From positions 1 to 51,232 of the forward strand of contig CAIVPX010000053.1 in the NCBI GenBank assembly GCA_903907905.1: DNA of 51,232 nt, given 5' to 3'. The position numbers were made by a program, and so were the translations under genes. Each line of letters opens with the position of its first letter. The stretch's first letter is position 1. Source of the stretch: an uncultured bacterium (lineage in GTDB: Bacteria > Pseudomonadota > Gammaproteobacteria > Burkholderiales > Burkholderiaceae_E). This document shows, in pieces, positions 1 through 8,712 of this stretch. Under the pieces are notes generated by a model. The model was given only the letters and a program-made list of their open reading frames with translations, ran no database searches and was not told the origin of the DNA.

Positions 1-2199
1 ACGGGTCAGGGGCGATTTACGGCCGATCATCGGTATCCGGGCATGCTGCACGCGAGCGTGATCCGCTCGCCGCACGCGCATGCCCGCATCGTCCGGATCG
101 ATCTGAGCGCGGTGCGCCAGGCGCCCGGGGTGCGATACGTCATGGCGGCCGAAGAGCTGGCCGCTTTGGGTGGTCGCGATTTGCCCAACGCCCAGACCTT
201 TCCGGGCAAGGGCGGGCAGGCGCAGGTGATTGTCACGTTGCCGGTATTTGCCCGCGATACGGTGAAGTTTGTCGGTCAGCCGATTGCGATGGTGATCGCC
301 GACAGTGCCTTCGAAGCCCAGGACGCTGCCGAGTTGGCGGACATCGAGTTCGAAGAGCTGCCCGCGGTGGTGTCGGTTGAACAGGCGCTCGAGCCCGGCG
401 CCCCGCTCACGCATGAGCAGGCGCCCGGCAACCTTTCGGTGCACTATGAATCGGGCGACGAGGCGGCGGTTGAGCAGGCCTTTACGCGGGCGGCGCATGT
501 CAGTCGCCACCGTATCGTCAGCCAGCGACTGATCGGGGTGCCGATGGAGCCGCGTGCGGTCCTCGCCGTACACGACGAGGCCAGCGGACTCACTCGCCTG
601 CATACGCCCTCTCAAGGTGTCACGGGCATGCTGCGCGCGCTCTGCGCAGCCACCGGGCTCAACGCCGATCAGCTCGAAGTGCTCAGTCACGATGTGGGCG
701 GCTCCTTCGGGCTGCGCGCTGCGCCTTACAGCGAGCATGTGGCGGTGGTGCTTGCCGCCCGTCACCTCAATCGCCCGGTACGCTGGGTGGGCTCGCGCTC
801 CGAGGTCTTCGTGAGCGACTGGCACGGCCGCGGGCTCACGCTCGACGGTCGCATCGCCCTCGATGCCGAGGGCCGCATCCTCGCGATCCGCTTCGACGAT
901 ACGGCCGACCTGGGTGCCTTCAACACCTCGGTCAACTCGCTGATGGGTTCGCGCAACCTGGCTGTCACCATGGGCGGTTCTTACCAGGTGCCCGCGCTCT
1001 ACATGAATTCGCGGCTGGTCTTTACCAACACGGTGCCGATCTCGGCTTACCGGGGGGCGGGGCGACCCGATATCGCCTACGCCATCGAGACGCTGATCGA
1101 TCACGCGGCGCATGAGCATGGGTTTGACCGGATCGAGCTTCGCCGGCGCAACTTCATCGCACCCGAGGCCTTCCCCTACAAGACGGCGAACGGTACGGTC
1201 TACGATCGCTGCGAGTTCGAGCGCACGCTCGATCATGCGATCGAGCTGTCGAAGTTTTCGAGCTTCGAGGCCCGACGGGCCGAAGCGGCGAGTCGCGGCA
1301 GGCTGCGTGGCATCGGGCTGGCCTGTTACCTGGAAGCCTCGGGTGCGGGTGCGGTGCCCAGTGATCAGGTTCAGGGTCAGTTCGACGAGCAGGGCGGTCT
1401 GCTGATCTTCGGCGTCACCGGTGCGTCGGGGCAGGGTCATGAGACCTCATTCGCCGCTATTGTCGAGCAGGAGCTTGGGGTGGCGGCGGCCAGTGTGCAC
1501 TATCGCGCGGGTTCGCACGGGCGTGCGCTCGTGGGCAATGGTACGGGCGGCTCGCGCACGCTCTATGGGGCGGGCAGCGCCATCATCGACCTGTGCGCCA
1601 AACTGAAGGCGCAGGCGCGGGCCCTGTGGGTCGAACTGGGCGGGGCGGCCGATGCGGCCATCAATTTTGCTGACTGGGTTCCGCGTCTGAGCGCCGAGCA
1701 GCGTACGCGACTGTCGGCCGAGGGGCAGGCCCAATCGGGGTCAACCTTCCCGAACGGCTGCCATGTTGCGGAGGTCGAGATCGACCCTGCAACGGGCGTG
1801 ACGCAGGTTGTGCGGTATGTGGCGGTCGACGATCTGGGTCGGGTGATTTCGCCGCTGCTGGTTTGTGGCCAACTGCAGGGCGGCGTCGTGCAGGGCTGGG
1901 GCCAGGCCTTCTGCGAGCACGCTATCTACGACGATCGGGGCCAGTTGAGCACGGGTTCATTCATGGACTACGCCATGCCGCGTGCCGGTTGCATGCCGGC
2001 AGTCACCGTTGACCCCATTCAGCTTCGGACCTCGCTCAATCTGCTGGGGGCCAAGGGCGTGGGCGAAGCCGGGTGTTCGGGGTCGCTGCCGGCGCTGTCC
2101 AACGCGATGCTGAATGCCTTGCGCACGTGCGGGGTGGCCACGATGGACATGCCGTTTACCCCTGCTAAGGTTTGGGCGGCCCTGAATCCGGCGGGCTGA
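1..2199 (+). CDS. Xanthine dehydrogenase family, molybdopterin-binding subunit (5' partial)
   Basis: This is the large molybdenum-cofactor subunit of an aldehyde-oxidase/xanthine-dehydrogenase-type hydroxylase, which oxidises its substrate with water as oxygen donor. The frame is open from base 1 and the residues before the first ATG (GQGRFTADHRYPGMLHA) are typical family sequence, so the gene starts outside the window. Visible motifs are GGSFGLRA, the cofactor-loop signature AYRGAGRP, GQGHETSF, and GAKGVGEAG near the C-terminus, which carries the catalytic Glu. AYRGAGRP is the general CoxL-like (form II) signature, not the AYRCSFR of true CO dehydrogenase. The iron-sulfur and FAD subunits are not in the window and may lie upstream. 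The substrate cannot be told; a hydantoinase-like pair and a Bug receptor a few kb downstream fit N-heterocycle or aromatic catabolism. Confidence 0.93.
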   Translation, partial: TGQGRFTADHRYPGMLHASVIRSPHAHARIVRIDLSAVRQAPGVRYVMAAEELAALGGRDLPNAQTFPGKGGQAQVIVTLPVFARDTVKFVGQPIAMVIADSAFEAQDAAELADIEFEELPAVVSVEQALEPGAPLTHEQAPGNLSVHYESGDEAAVEQAFTRAAHVSRHRIVSQRLIGVPMEPRAVLAVHDEASGLTRLHTPSQGVTGMLRALCAATGLNADQLEVLSHDVGGSFGLRAAPYSEHVAVVLAARHLNRPVRWVGSRSEVFVSDWHGRGLTLDGRIALDAEGRILAIRFDDTADLGAFNTSVNSLMGSRNLAVTMGGSYQVPALYMNSRLVFTNTVPISAYRGAGRPDIAYAIETLIDHAAHEHGFDRIELRRRNFIAPEAFPYKTANGTVYDRCEFERTLDHAIELSKFSSFEARRAEAASRGRLRGIGLACYLEASGAGAVPSDQVQGQFDEQGGLLIFGVTGASGQGHETSFAAIVEQELGVAAASVHYRAGSHGRALVGNGTGGSRTLYGAGSAIIDLCAKLKAQARALWVELGGAADAAINFADWVPRLSAEQRTRLSAEGQAQSGSTFPNGCHVAEVEIDPATGVTQVVRYVAVDDLGRVISPLLVCGQLQGGVVQGWGQAFCEHAIYDDRGQLSTGSFMDYAMPRAGCMPAVTVDPIQLRTSLNLLGAKGVGEAGCSGSLPALSNAMLNALRTCGVATMDMPFTPAKVWAALNPAG

Positions 2200-2256
2200 G
2201 GGCCGGGCGAGCGCTCTCGGCTGCGCGGGGCTGATACCGATGGCGCGCGTGCTCCG

Positions 2257-3006
2257 TCAGCCAGTCGGCGCCACGGCCTGCTCTGGCGAGGGCTCTCCCA
2301 GCGCGCGAGTGCGCGCAGGCTCGCCAGGTTCGCGCGGTCGGGCTCGGGCCAAGGCCATCCAGATATGAAAGGCGAGTGGGCGGGCCGCTTGTCTGGGGGC
2401 GGGCCGGGCGATGCTCAGCTGCGCCGGGGTGTCGATCATCACGCCGCACTGGGGTGGAATCTCAGATGGATCGGCGATGGGTTCACCGCGCGCGTTGCAG
2501 CCGAGCACGTACCAGCATTGGCCGCCCGCATCGAGATATCGGGCCCGCTTGTCGGCCTGCTTCAGATCGCCGAGCAGATCGGCACGCGAGACCTTGATTT
2601 CGTGAACCGAGGGCTCGAGCAGGGCTTCGGCGCTGGTGCTGCGGATTGAAAATACATCGGGCTTGCAGAGCGCCCACGCGCCCGCCTCCCCTTTTGCATG
2701 CAGGCTCAATCCGGTCCAGGTAATTCGGCCACATTGAGCGAGGTGGTCTGCGGTGCGTTGGACCAGTGCTTCGTGGGCGTCCAGCGCCTGCCGGTTGCTT
2801 GCCAGGCCATGCGCCAGACAGCGGATGCCCGCTTCGGTAAGGCGTAGCGTGTCTGGACGGTGCGCCGGGTTGACTGAGGTCAGGCGTTCGAGAAGGCCCC
2901 AGGCGAGCAGCTCGAGCTCGAGCGTGTCCTGGTAGGGCCAGCCGGCCGAGCGCCAGAGGTCTCTGAGGCGCCGCAGGTGCCGGCGCGTCAGGCGGGGCAG
3001 GGTCAT
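2257..3006 (-). CDS. Hypothetical protein with PD-(D/E)XK-like motif (MmcB-like)
   Basis: Function is not known. With the ATG start at 3006 it is 249 aa. Residues 1-90 are Arg/Leu-rich and helical and could form a winged-helix-like domain. The middle carries KPDVFSI (Asp117) and then HEIKVSRADLLGD (Glu136, Lys138), followed by a helix and the strand CWYVLGC. This P-D...E-x-K spacing is the core of PD-(D/E)XK nuclease folds and resembles MmcB-type DNA-repair proteins; that is inference from motif spacing only. The C-terminal tail of about 60 residues is Pro/Arg/Ala-rich and probably disordered. An upstream GTG at 3063 would add 19 residues; neither start has a good ribosome-binding site. It is divergent from the nitroreductase, with a perfect palindrome between them. 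Confidence 0.7.
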   Translation of the reverse strand: MTLPRLTRRHLRRLRDLWRSAGWPYQDTLELELLAWGLLERLTSVNPAHRPDTLRLTEAGIRCLAHGLASNRQALDAHEALVQRTADHLAQCGRITWTGLSLHAKGEAGAWALCKPDVFSIRSTSAEALLEPSVHEIKVSRADLLGDLKQADKRARYLDAGGQCWYVLGCNARGEPIADPSEIPPQCGVMIDTPAQLSIARPAPRQAARPLAFHIWMALARARPREPGEPARTRALGEPSPEQAVAPTG

Positions 3007-3056
3007 GGGGAATCGGTCCGAAATGCGGTGGGGTCGAGCGATGATGCGGTGCACGA

Positions 3057-3073
3057 GGCTCACCTGGTGAGCC
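3057..3073. promoter_or_regulatory. Perfect palindrome in divergent intergenic region
   Basis: GGCTCACC-T-GGTGAGCC is a perfect inverted repeat with 8-bp arms and a 1-nt centre. It lies between the ATG of the reverse-strand nuclease-like gene (3006) and the nitroreductase start (3127), upstream of a TATCAT -10-like hexamer at 3104-3109. If the alternative GTG start at 3063 of the reverse gene were used, the palindrome would overlap that start. It is a candidate operator; no cognate regulator is visible. Confidence 0.45.
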
Positions 3074-3126
3074 AGTCACCGACCGGCGACGGCGCGCTTT
3101 CGTTATCATTCGGCCAGAGGAGATCC

Positions 3127-3795
3127 ATGATGAACGTCAGCGATGCAGTCCGCCAGCGCCATTCCGTGCGCGCTTTCCTTGACCGGCCGGTCGAGGCCTC
3201 AGTCGTTCGCGACATGCTCGAGCTGGCTGCGCGCTCGCCCTCGGGCGGCAACCTGCAGCCGTGGCTCGTGCATGTGCTGGGGGGTGAACGCCTGCAGGCG
3301 TTCAAGGGCCTCATCGCGGCCAAGATGGACGCTGGCGAAAAGGAAACGCCCGAGTACAACGTTTACCCGCCGAATCTCTGGGATCCTCTGCGTGGCCGGC
3401 GCTCCGAGGCTGCGGGCCGTCGCTTTCGTGCCACTTCAATCACCGACGACCCCGATGGTCAGCGACAGATGCAGCGCGTCAACTTCGCATTCTTTGGCGC
3501 GCCGGTGGGGTTGTTCTTCAGCATCGACCGTCGCGCCGGACCGCCGCAGTGGGCCGATGTCGGTATGTTCATGCAGACCTTCATGCTGCTCGCGGTCGAA
3601 CGCGGTCTGGCCACGTGCCCGCAGATGATCTGGGCCAACTGGCCTCGCACCATTGCGTCGTTCATGGAAATCCCGGACAGCCACATCATGTACTCGGGGA
3701 TGTCGCTGGGCTATGCCGATACCGGGTCCGCCTGGAACGCTTTCCGGACCGAGCGCGAAACGCCGGAATCATTCGCCCATTTCATCGGTTTCTGA
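3127..3795 (+). CDS. Nitroreductase family protein
   Basis: This is an FMN-dependent oxidoreductase of the nitroreductase fold, 222 aa, the usual family length. The N-terminus MMNVSDAVRQRHSVRAFLDRPV contains the classic R-(H/R)-S-x-R-x-F phosphate-binding motif for FMN. The following AARSPSGGNLQPW segment and the C-terminal MSLGYAD segment are also typical. The start at the double ATG (3127/3130) is chosen because AGAGGAGA at 3116-3123 is a good ribosome-binding site; the open frame runs further upstream but without support. Substrates of this family (nitroaromatics, quinones, enones) cannot be predicted from sequence. The fcl-like gene begins only 21 nt after the stop, so the two are probably co-transcribed although no functional link is obvious. 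Confidence 0.9.
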   Translation: MMNVSDAVRQRHSVRAFLDRPVEASVVRDMLELAARSPSGGNLQPWLVHVLGGERLQAFKGLIAAKMDAGEKETPEYNVYPPNLWDPLRGRRSEAAGRRFRATSITDDPDGQRQMQRVNFAFFGAPVGLFFSIDRRAGPPQWADVGMFMQTFMLLAVERGLATCPQMIWANWPRTIASFMEIPDSHIMYSGMSLGYADTGSAWNAFRTERETPESFAHFIGF

Positions 3796-3816
3796 CCGCA
3801 CGCACCCGGAACCACC

Positions 3817-4821
3817 TTGGCCGACCTGTTTCGCCCCGCCGACTCCTCGCCCGCGGCGAGAGTCTTCGTGGCTGGCCATCGGGGCATGGTGGGGTCGGCC
3901 ATCGTTCGCGCGTTGGCTCGCAGCGGCGGCGGCGATGTCATCACCCGAAGCCGTAGCGAACTCGACCTCACCGACCAGCGGGCGGTGCGGGCGTTCCTCG
4001 AGCGCGAGCGCCCCCACCAGGTGTATCTGGCGGCCGCCAAGGTGGGCGGCATCCACGCCAACCACACGCTTCCGGCGGAATTCATCTACGACAATCTGAT
4101 GATTCAGTCGAACGTGATCGACAGCGCGTTCAGAGCAGGTGTGCGACGCCTGCTGTTTCTCGGATCCAGTTGCATCTACCCGAGGCTGGCCGCGCAGCCC
4201 ATGTCCGAGCAGGCGCTTCTGACTGGCACGCTTGAGCCGACCAATGAGCCCTACGCGATCGCCAAGATTGCCGGCATCAAGCTTTGCGAGAGCTACAACC
4301 GTCAGTATGGCGCGAGCCACGGCCTTGATTACCGCAGCGTCATGCCCACCAATCTCTACGGTCCGGGCGACAACTATCACCCCACCCACTCGCATGTCAT
4401 CCCGGCGCTGATTCGTCGGTTTCACGAAGCCAAGCTCGCTCACGCACCCGAGGTGGTGGTCTGGGGAAGCGGCACCCCCCGGCGGGAATTCCTCTACGTC
4501 GACGATATGGCCGAAGCCTGTCTGCACGTCATGAATCTTCCCAAGCCCGTTTATGACGAGCAGACTGAGCCCATGCTCAGTCACATCAACGTTGGCTGCG
4601 GCGAGGACGTGAGCATCGCCGATCTGGCGCGGCGGGTTGCGCTCACCGTCGGCTACGCGGGGCGGATCGTGCTGGATGCGGACAAGCCCGACGGCGCGCC
4701 GCGCAAGCTCATGGACTCGGCGCGCCTGTTCAGCTTGGGTTGGCGGCCTCGGATCGAATTGGCCGAGGGCCTTGACCTGGCGTATGCCGATTTTCTGGCG
4801 AGTGCATCGGTCCGGAGTTGA
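3817..4821 (+). CDS. fcl: GDP-L-fucose synthase
   Basis: This NADPH-dependent epimerase-reductase converts GDP-4-keto-6-deoxy-D-mannose to GDP-L-fucose. It is 334 aa. The Rossmann motif [10 protein letters not shown] follows a short extension, and the short-chain dehydrogenase triad is visible as GSSCIYP (Ser) and YAIAKIAG (Tyr-x3-Lys). The segments [19 protein letters not shown] and the substrate-site [15 protein letters not shown] are hallmarks of the family. The likely start is the TTG at 3817, just after the nitroreductase stop; no strong ribosome-binding site is seen. The partner enzyme GDP-mannose 4,6-dehydratase (gmd) and any polysaccharide genes are absent from the window, which is unusual for fcl. 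It may serve a surface-glycan locus elsewhere. Confidence 0.92.
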   Translation: MADLFRPADSSPAARVFVAGHRGMVGSAIVRALARSGGGDVITRSRSELDLTDQRAVRAFLERERPHQVYLAAAKVGGIHANHTLPAEFIYDNLMIQSNVIDSAFRAGVRRLLFLGSSCIYPRLAAQPMSEQALLTGTLEPTNEPYAIAKIAGIKLCESYNRQYGASHGLDYRSVMPTNLYGPGDNYHPTHSHVIPALIRRFHEAKLAHAPEVVVWGSGTPRREFLYVDDMAEACLHVMNLPKPVYDEQTEPMLSHINVGCGEDVSIADLARRVALTVGYAGRIVLDADKPDGAPRKLMDSARLFSLGWRPRIELAEGLDLAYADFLASASVRS

Positions 4822-4883
4822 GGTCTACCCGCACGCGGTGAACGGTTCATGGCCCGAGGCGTTTCGGTTCAGGACGCTTCGGG

Positions 4884-4913
4884 TTGATCGTGGAGCGCTC
4901 GCTCCGCCATACT
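4884..4913 (+). promoter_or_regulatory. Putative promoter of the hydantoinase operon with spacer palindrome
   Basis: TTGATC (4884-4889) and CATACT (4908-4913) are separated by 18 bp, a fair sigma70-like pair 32 bp before the ATG at 4945. The spacer holds the perfect inverted repeat GGAGCG-CT-CGCTCC (4892-4905). A palindrome between -35 and -10 is a common place for a repressor, or for an activator that remodels the promoter. Assignment is by eye only. Confidence 0.5.
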
Positions 4914-4944
4914 GCGCGAGTTCATCCTCCCGGAATCGTCCCCC

Positions 4945-6591
4945 ATGAGCACCGTATCCATCCGACACTTCGATCCCTTTGTTGTCGAGGTGCTGTGGGC
5001 CCGGCTGGTAGCGATCGCCGACGAAGCGGCCACCGCGCTGGTACGCACCTCATTCTCGCCTATCGTGCGCGAGTCGAAAGATTTCTGCTGCGTGCTGATG
5101 GACGAGAAGGGGCGCTCGCTCGCCCAGAACACCATCACCGTTCCATCGTTTGTCGGCACCTTGCCGCGCACGATGAAACACTTCCTGAACAAGTACCCAG
5201 CCGGCTCTTGGCGGCCCGGCGATGTGGCGATCACCAACGATCCTTGGCTGGGCACCGGGCACCTGCCCGACATCACGGTGGTGATGCCGGTGTTTTTGTC
5301 GGGGCGGCTGGTGGCGTTTGCCGGCGCCGTGGCCCACATGCCCGATATCGGCGGTCGCATTTATTCGGCGGATTCGACCGAGCTCTTCGAGGAGGGGCTG
5401 AACCTCCCGATGTGCAAGCTCTACGAGGCCGATCGGCCCAACGAACTGCTGATCGATCTCATCCGTGCGAATGTGCGGGTGCCCGACCAGACCCTGGGCG
5501 ACATGCACGCAGAGATTTCGTCTTGCCGGGTGATGTCCCGACGCCTGCTCGAGATGATGAACGAGCATGGGCTCGACAGCCTCGAGGCGCTGGCGCAGGA
5601 GATCCATGAGCGCTCGGCGCGGGCGATGCGCGCGGCCATCGCCGCGCTACCTGATGGCACCTATTGCTCGGAGGTGCAGACCGATCGTATCGACGGAAAA
5701 AGTCTGCGGATCGCGGTTGCGATGACCATCCGGGGCGATGCGGTGCACTGCGATTACAGCGGTACGTCCGAGCAGGTTCGCCGTGGCATCAATGCCGTGT
5801 TCAACTGCACCTACGCGCACACCGCCTACTACCTAAAGTGCGCGCTCGACCCCGAGTTGCCCAACAATGAGGGCGCGATGGCCCCGCTTTCGGTGACGGT
5901 ACCTGAGGGCACCATCCTCAACCCGCGCCGGCCCGCGCCGGTCAACGCTCGCCAGATCGTGCTGCACTACCTGCATGCGGTGATGTTTGGCGCCCTGGGG
6001 CAGGCGGCGCCCGATCGCGTGATTGCACCGTGTGGCGCGCCCTCCAACCGAACCGTGTTTGCCGGGACGCGTGCCGACGGCAGCGCCTTCAACATCCTGC
6101 TCTTCACCAGTGGAGGGATGGGCGGGCGCAAGCACCGGGACGGGCTCGCCTGCACCACGTTTCCGACGAATTCGGGCGCAGCCTCGATCGAAGTCGTGGA
6201 AAGCACCACGCCCATCCTGTATCAGACCAAGGCCCTGCGACCCGATTCGGGCGGTGCCGGCCAATTCCGTGGCGGGCTCGGGCAGACGATTCGAATCGAG
6301 GTGCTATCCACCGAACCCCTTCAGGCCTCCTTTCTGATGGACCGCATTGAAAATGCGCCGGACGGCATTCAGGGGGGCGGCCCTGGCGCCCGCTCCAGCC
6401 TTCGACTGATCAATCGCGACATGGCGCTGCCGCCCAAGGGCCGCGTCATGCTTGAGCTGGGCGATGTGGTCGAGATCACCTGTGCCGGCGGGGGAGGCTT
6501 CGGCCCGCCTCAGGCGCGCGATCCGGCACTTGTCGCCGAGGACCTGCTGCAGGGCTATGTCAGCGCAAGTGCCGCGGCCGGACAGGTGTGA
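4945..6591 (+). CDS. Hydantoinase B/oxoprolinase family protein
   Basis: This is the B subunit (548 aa) of an ATP-dependent amidohydrolase/carboxylase of the HyuA-HyuB family, which includes N-methylhydantoinase, 5-oxoprolinase and acetone/acetophenone carboxylases. The N-terminal FDPFVVEVLWARLVAIADEA, the central WRPGDVAITNDPWLGTGHLP and the C-terminal GGGFGPP are standard HyuB segments. The short spacing to the A subunit (start 6 nt after this stop) indicates one operon. The ATG at 4945 fits the family N-terminus. Which ring or ketone is attacked cannot be deduced; a Bug receptor is the next gene but one and may deliver the substrate. Confidence 0.93.
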   Translation: MSTVSIRHFDPFVVEVLWARLVAIADEAATALVRTSFSPIVRESKDFCCVLMDEKGRSLAQNTITVPSFVGTLPRTMKHFLNKYPAGSWRPGDVAITNDPWLGTGHLPDITVVMPVFLSGRLVAFAGAVAHMPDIGGRIYSADSTELFEEGLNLPMCKLYEADRPNELLIDLIRANVRVPDQTLGDMHAEISSCRVMSRRLLEMMNEHGLDSLEALAQEIHERSARAMRAAIAALPDGTYCSEVQTDRIDGKSLRIAVAMTIRGDAVHCDYSGTSEQVRRGINAVFNCTYAHTAYYLKCALDPELPNNEGAMAPLSVTVPEGTILNPRRPAPVNARQIVLHYLHAVMFGALGQAAPDRVIAPCGAPSNRTVFAGTRADGSAFNILLFTSGGMGGRKHRDGLACTTFPTNSGAASIEVVESTTPILYQTKALRPDSGGAGQFRGGLGQTIRIEVLSTEPLQASFLMDRIENAPDGIQGGGPGARSSLRLINRDMALPPKGRVMLELGDVVEITCAGGGGFGPPQARDPALVAEDLLQGYVSASAAAGQV

Positions 6592-6596
6592 CCCCC

Positions 6597-8684
6597 ATGA
6601 AGAATCTTCGCCTGGGCGTCGATGTCGGTGGCACCTTCACCGATTTCGTGTTGATTGTCGATGATGCGCAGCTGCTGCTGCACAAGCGTCTGTCCACGCC
6701 GCATGACCCGAGCATCGGGGTGATGGCGGGCATTCGGGAAATGGCGGCAAAATTTGCCTTTAATCCCTCCGATCTGGTTCAGATCGTTCATGGCACGACG
6801 GTTGTCGCCAACGCGCTGATCGAGCGCAAGGGGCCGCCCACCGGACTGCTTGCCACGCGTGGCCACTCCGACGCGATCGAGATCGGTCGCGAGGTGCGTT
6901 ACGACATCTACGACCTGGCCATCGAAAATCCGCCGCCGCTGGCGCCGCGCCGCCTGCGTCGCGAGCTTGACGAACGGGTGCTGGCCGATGGCACGCTGCG
7001 GCTGGCTGTCGATCCTGCGCAGGTGATCGAACAGACGCGTGCCCTGGTCGAGGCGGGCGCCCGGTCGCTGGCCGTGTGCCTGATTCACGGATACCGAAAC
7101 CGCAGCAATGAGCAGACCGTCGGGCGAGTGTTGAAGCAGCATTTCCCCGAGCTCAGTGTCACGCTCTCGAGCGAGATCGCGCCCGAGATCCGCGAATTCG
7201 AGCGCATGTCCACCGCGCTGGCCAATGCCTATGTGCACCCGCTGGTCGACCATTACCTGCGCAAGCTTCAGGGTGAGTTGGTCGCGATGGGGTTTGCCGG
7301 GCCGCTCTTCATCATGCTGTCGCATGGTGGGGTGGCCTCGGTCGACTACGTTCGTCGGCATCCGATTCAGCTGATTGAATCCGGACCCGCTGCCGGCGTC
7401 CAGGCCTGCGCCGCCTTCAGTCGACAACTGGGTTGGTCAGACCTGATGGCCTTTGACATGGGGGGCACCACGGCCAAGGTGAGCCTGCTCGAGTCGGGCG
7501 AGCCGGCTTACACGATGGATACCGAGGTGGCGCGCATTCGCCGCTTCAAGAAGGGGAGCGGCCTGCCGCTCAAGGTGCCCTCGGTTGAGATGATTGAAAT
7601 TGGCGCGGGCGGTGGCAGCATTGGCCGAATCGATGGCATGGGGCTGCTGCGGGTCGGGCCCGAGAGCGCCGGGGCAAGCCCCGGCCCGGTCTGCTACGGG
7701 CTGGGTGGCACAGAGCCTACGGTTACCGACGCCGATGTCGTGTTGGGTTACCTCAATCCGGAGAACTTCCTGGGTGGTCGGCTGAGACTCGATAAGGCGG
7801 CGGCGCTGCAGGCGATTGAATCGCGCCTGGCTCTGCCCCTGGGACTGAGCGCGACCGAGGCCGCTGCAGGCATGATCGCGCTGGCCAACGAAAACATGGC
7901 AACCGCTGCACGCCTGCATGTTGCCGAGCGAGGGAAGGATCCCCTGCGTTACGCCCTGATGGCCTTCGGTGGCGCCGGGCCGGTGCATGCGCTGGGGGTG
8001 GCTCAGGCCTTGCGCCTGAAGCGCATCATCTATCCGATGGGGGCGGGCGCGCTGTCGGCGTTCGGCTTTCTGGTCTCGCCAGCGGCCACCCGGCTGGTGC
8101 GCAGTTACGTCAGTCGTCTGGACACCATCGACTGGCCCTTGGTGGATGGGCTGCTTGACGAAATGCGCGCAGAGGCCGTCGAAACCATGGCGCAGACGGG
8201 TCTCGGCGCCTCGCACCTGCGAATGCGGATATCGGTCGATATGCGCTACGCCGGGCAGGGGCACGAGCTTGACGTGTCGGTCGATCAGGACGAGGTGCTG
8301 CGGCGACACGACGCACAGGCCCTTCGTCGAGCCTTCGAGACCGCCTATTTCGAGCTCTTCACCATGCGGCTGGAGGCGCTCGCTGTCGAAGCCCTGAACT
8401 GGCGACTGATTTGCGAGGGGCCCGCACCGGATGCGCCACTGTCGGCGTGGGCCGCCCCCGAGCAGGGGGATGCGGCGTCGGCCATGACGCAGCGTCGCAG
8501 CATTTACATTCCAGCCGAGTCCCGGTTTGTCGAGGCACCCGTTTACGATCGCTACCGATTGGCGCGCGGCGTGCGTTTCGATGCGCCGGCGATCATCGAG
8601 GAGCGCGAATCCACGGTGGTGCTGAATGGCCGTGCGAAGGTCGAGGTCGACGGGCATGCCAATTTGCTGGTCGACCTCGAATGA
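6597..8684 (+). CDS. Hydantoinase A/oxoprolinase family protein
   Basis: This is the ATP-binding A subunit partnering the B subunit just upstream. It is 695 aa from ATG 6597. The N-terminal LGVDVGGTFTDFVL and the internal AFDMGGTTAKVSLL are the two phosphate-binding motifs of the actin/hexokinase-like ATPase fold. IVHGTTVVANALIERKG and AFGGAGPVHALGVA are further family hallmarks. A GTG at 6588 would overlap the upstream stop by 4 nt (GTGA) and add three residues; ATG 6597 is preferred because GGACAGG (6580-6586) sits at a plausible ribosome-binding distance. Together the pair would hydrolyse or carboxylate a cyclic amide, imide or ketone at the expense of ATP. Confidence 0.93.
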   Translation: MKNLRLGVDVGGTFTDFVLIVDDAQLLLHKRLSTPHDPSIGVMAGIREMAAKFAFNPSDLVQIVHGTTVVANALIERKGPPTGLLATRGHSDAIEIGREVRYDIYDLAIENPPPLAPRRLRRELDERVLADGTLRLAVDPAQVIEQTRALVEAGARSLAVCLIHGYRNRSNEQTVGRVLKQHFPELSVTLSSEIAPEIREFERMSTALANAYVHPLVDHYLRKLQGELVAMGFAGPLFIMLSHGGVASVDYVRRHPIQLIESGPAAGVQACAAFSRQLGWSDLMAFDMGGTTAKVSLLESGEPAYTMDTEVARIRRFKKGSGLPLKVPSVEMIEIGAGGGSIGRIDGMGLLRVGPESAGASPGPVCYGLGGTEPTVTDADVVLGYLNPENFLGGRLRLDKAAALQAIESRLALPLGLSATEAAAGMIALANENMATAARLHVAERGKDPLRYALMAFGGAGPVHALGVAQALRLKRIIYPMGAGALSAFGFLVSPAATRLVRSYVSRLDTIDWPLVDGLLDEMRAEAVETMAQTGLGASHLRMRISVDMRYAGQGHELDVSVDQDEVLRRHDAQALRRAFETAYFELFTMRLEALAVEALNWRLICEGPAPDAPLSAWAAPEQGDAASAMTQRRSIYIPAESRFVEAPVYDRYRLARGVRFDAPAIIEERESTVVLNGRAKVEVDGHANLLVDLE

Positions 8685-8712
8685 AACTAACTTCAATGAA
8701 AGGCGGGCGATT

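Noticed and set aside
1-2199. Carbon monoxide dehydrogenase large subunit (CoxL form I).
   Set aside because: The active-site loop is AYRGAGRP, not AYRCSFR, so CO oxidation is not supported.
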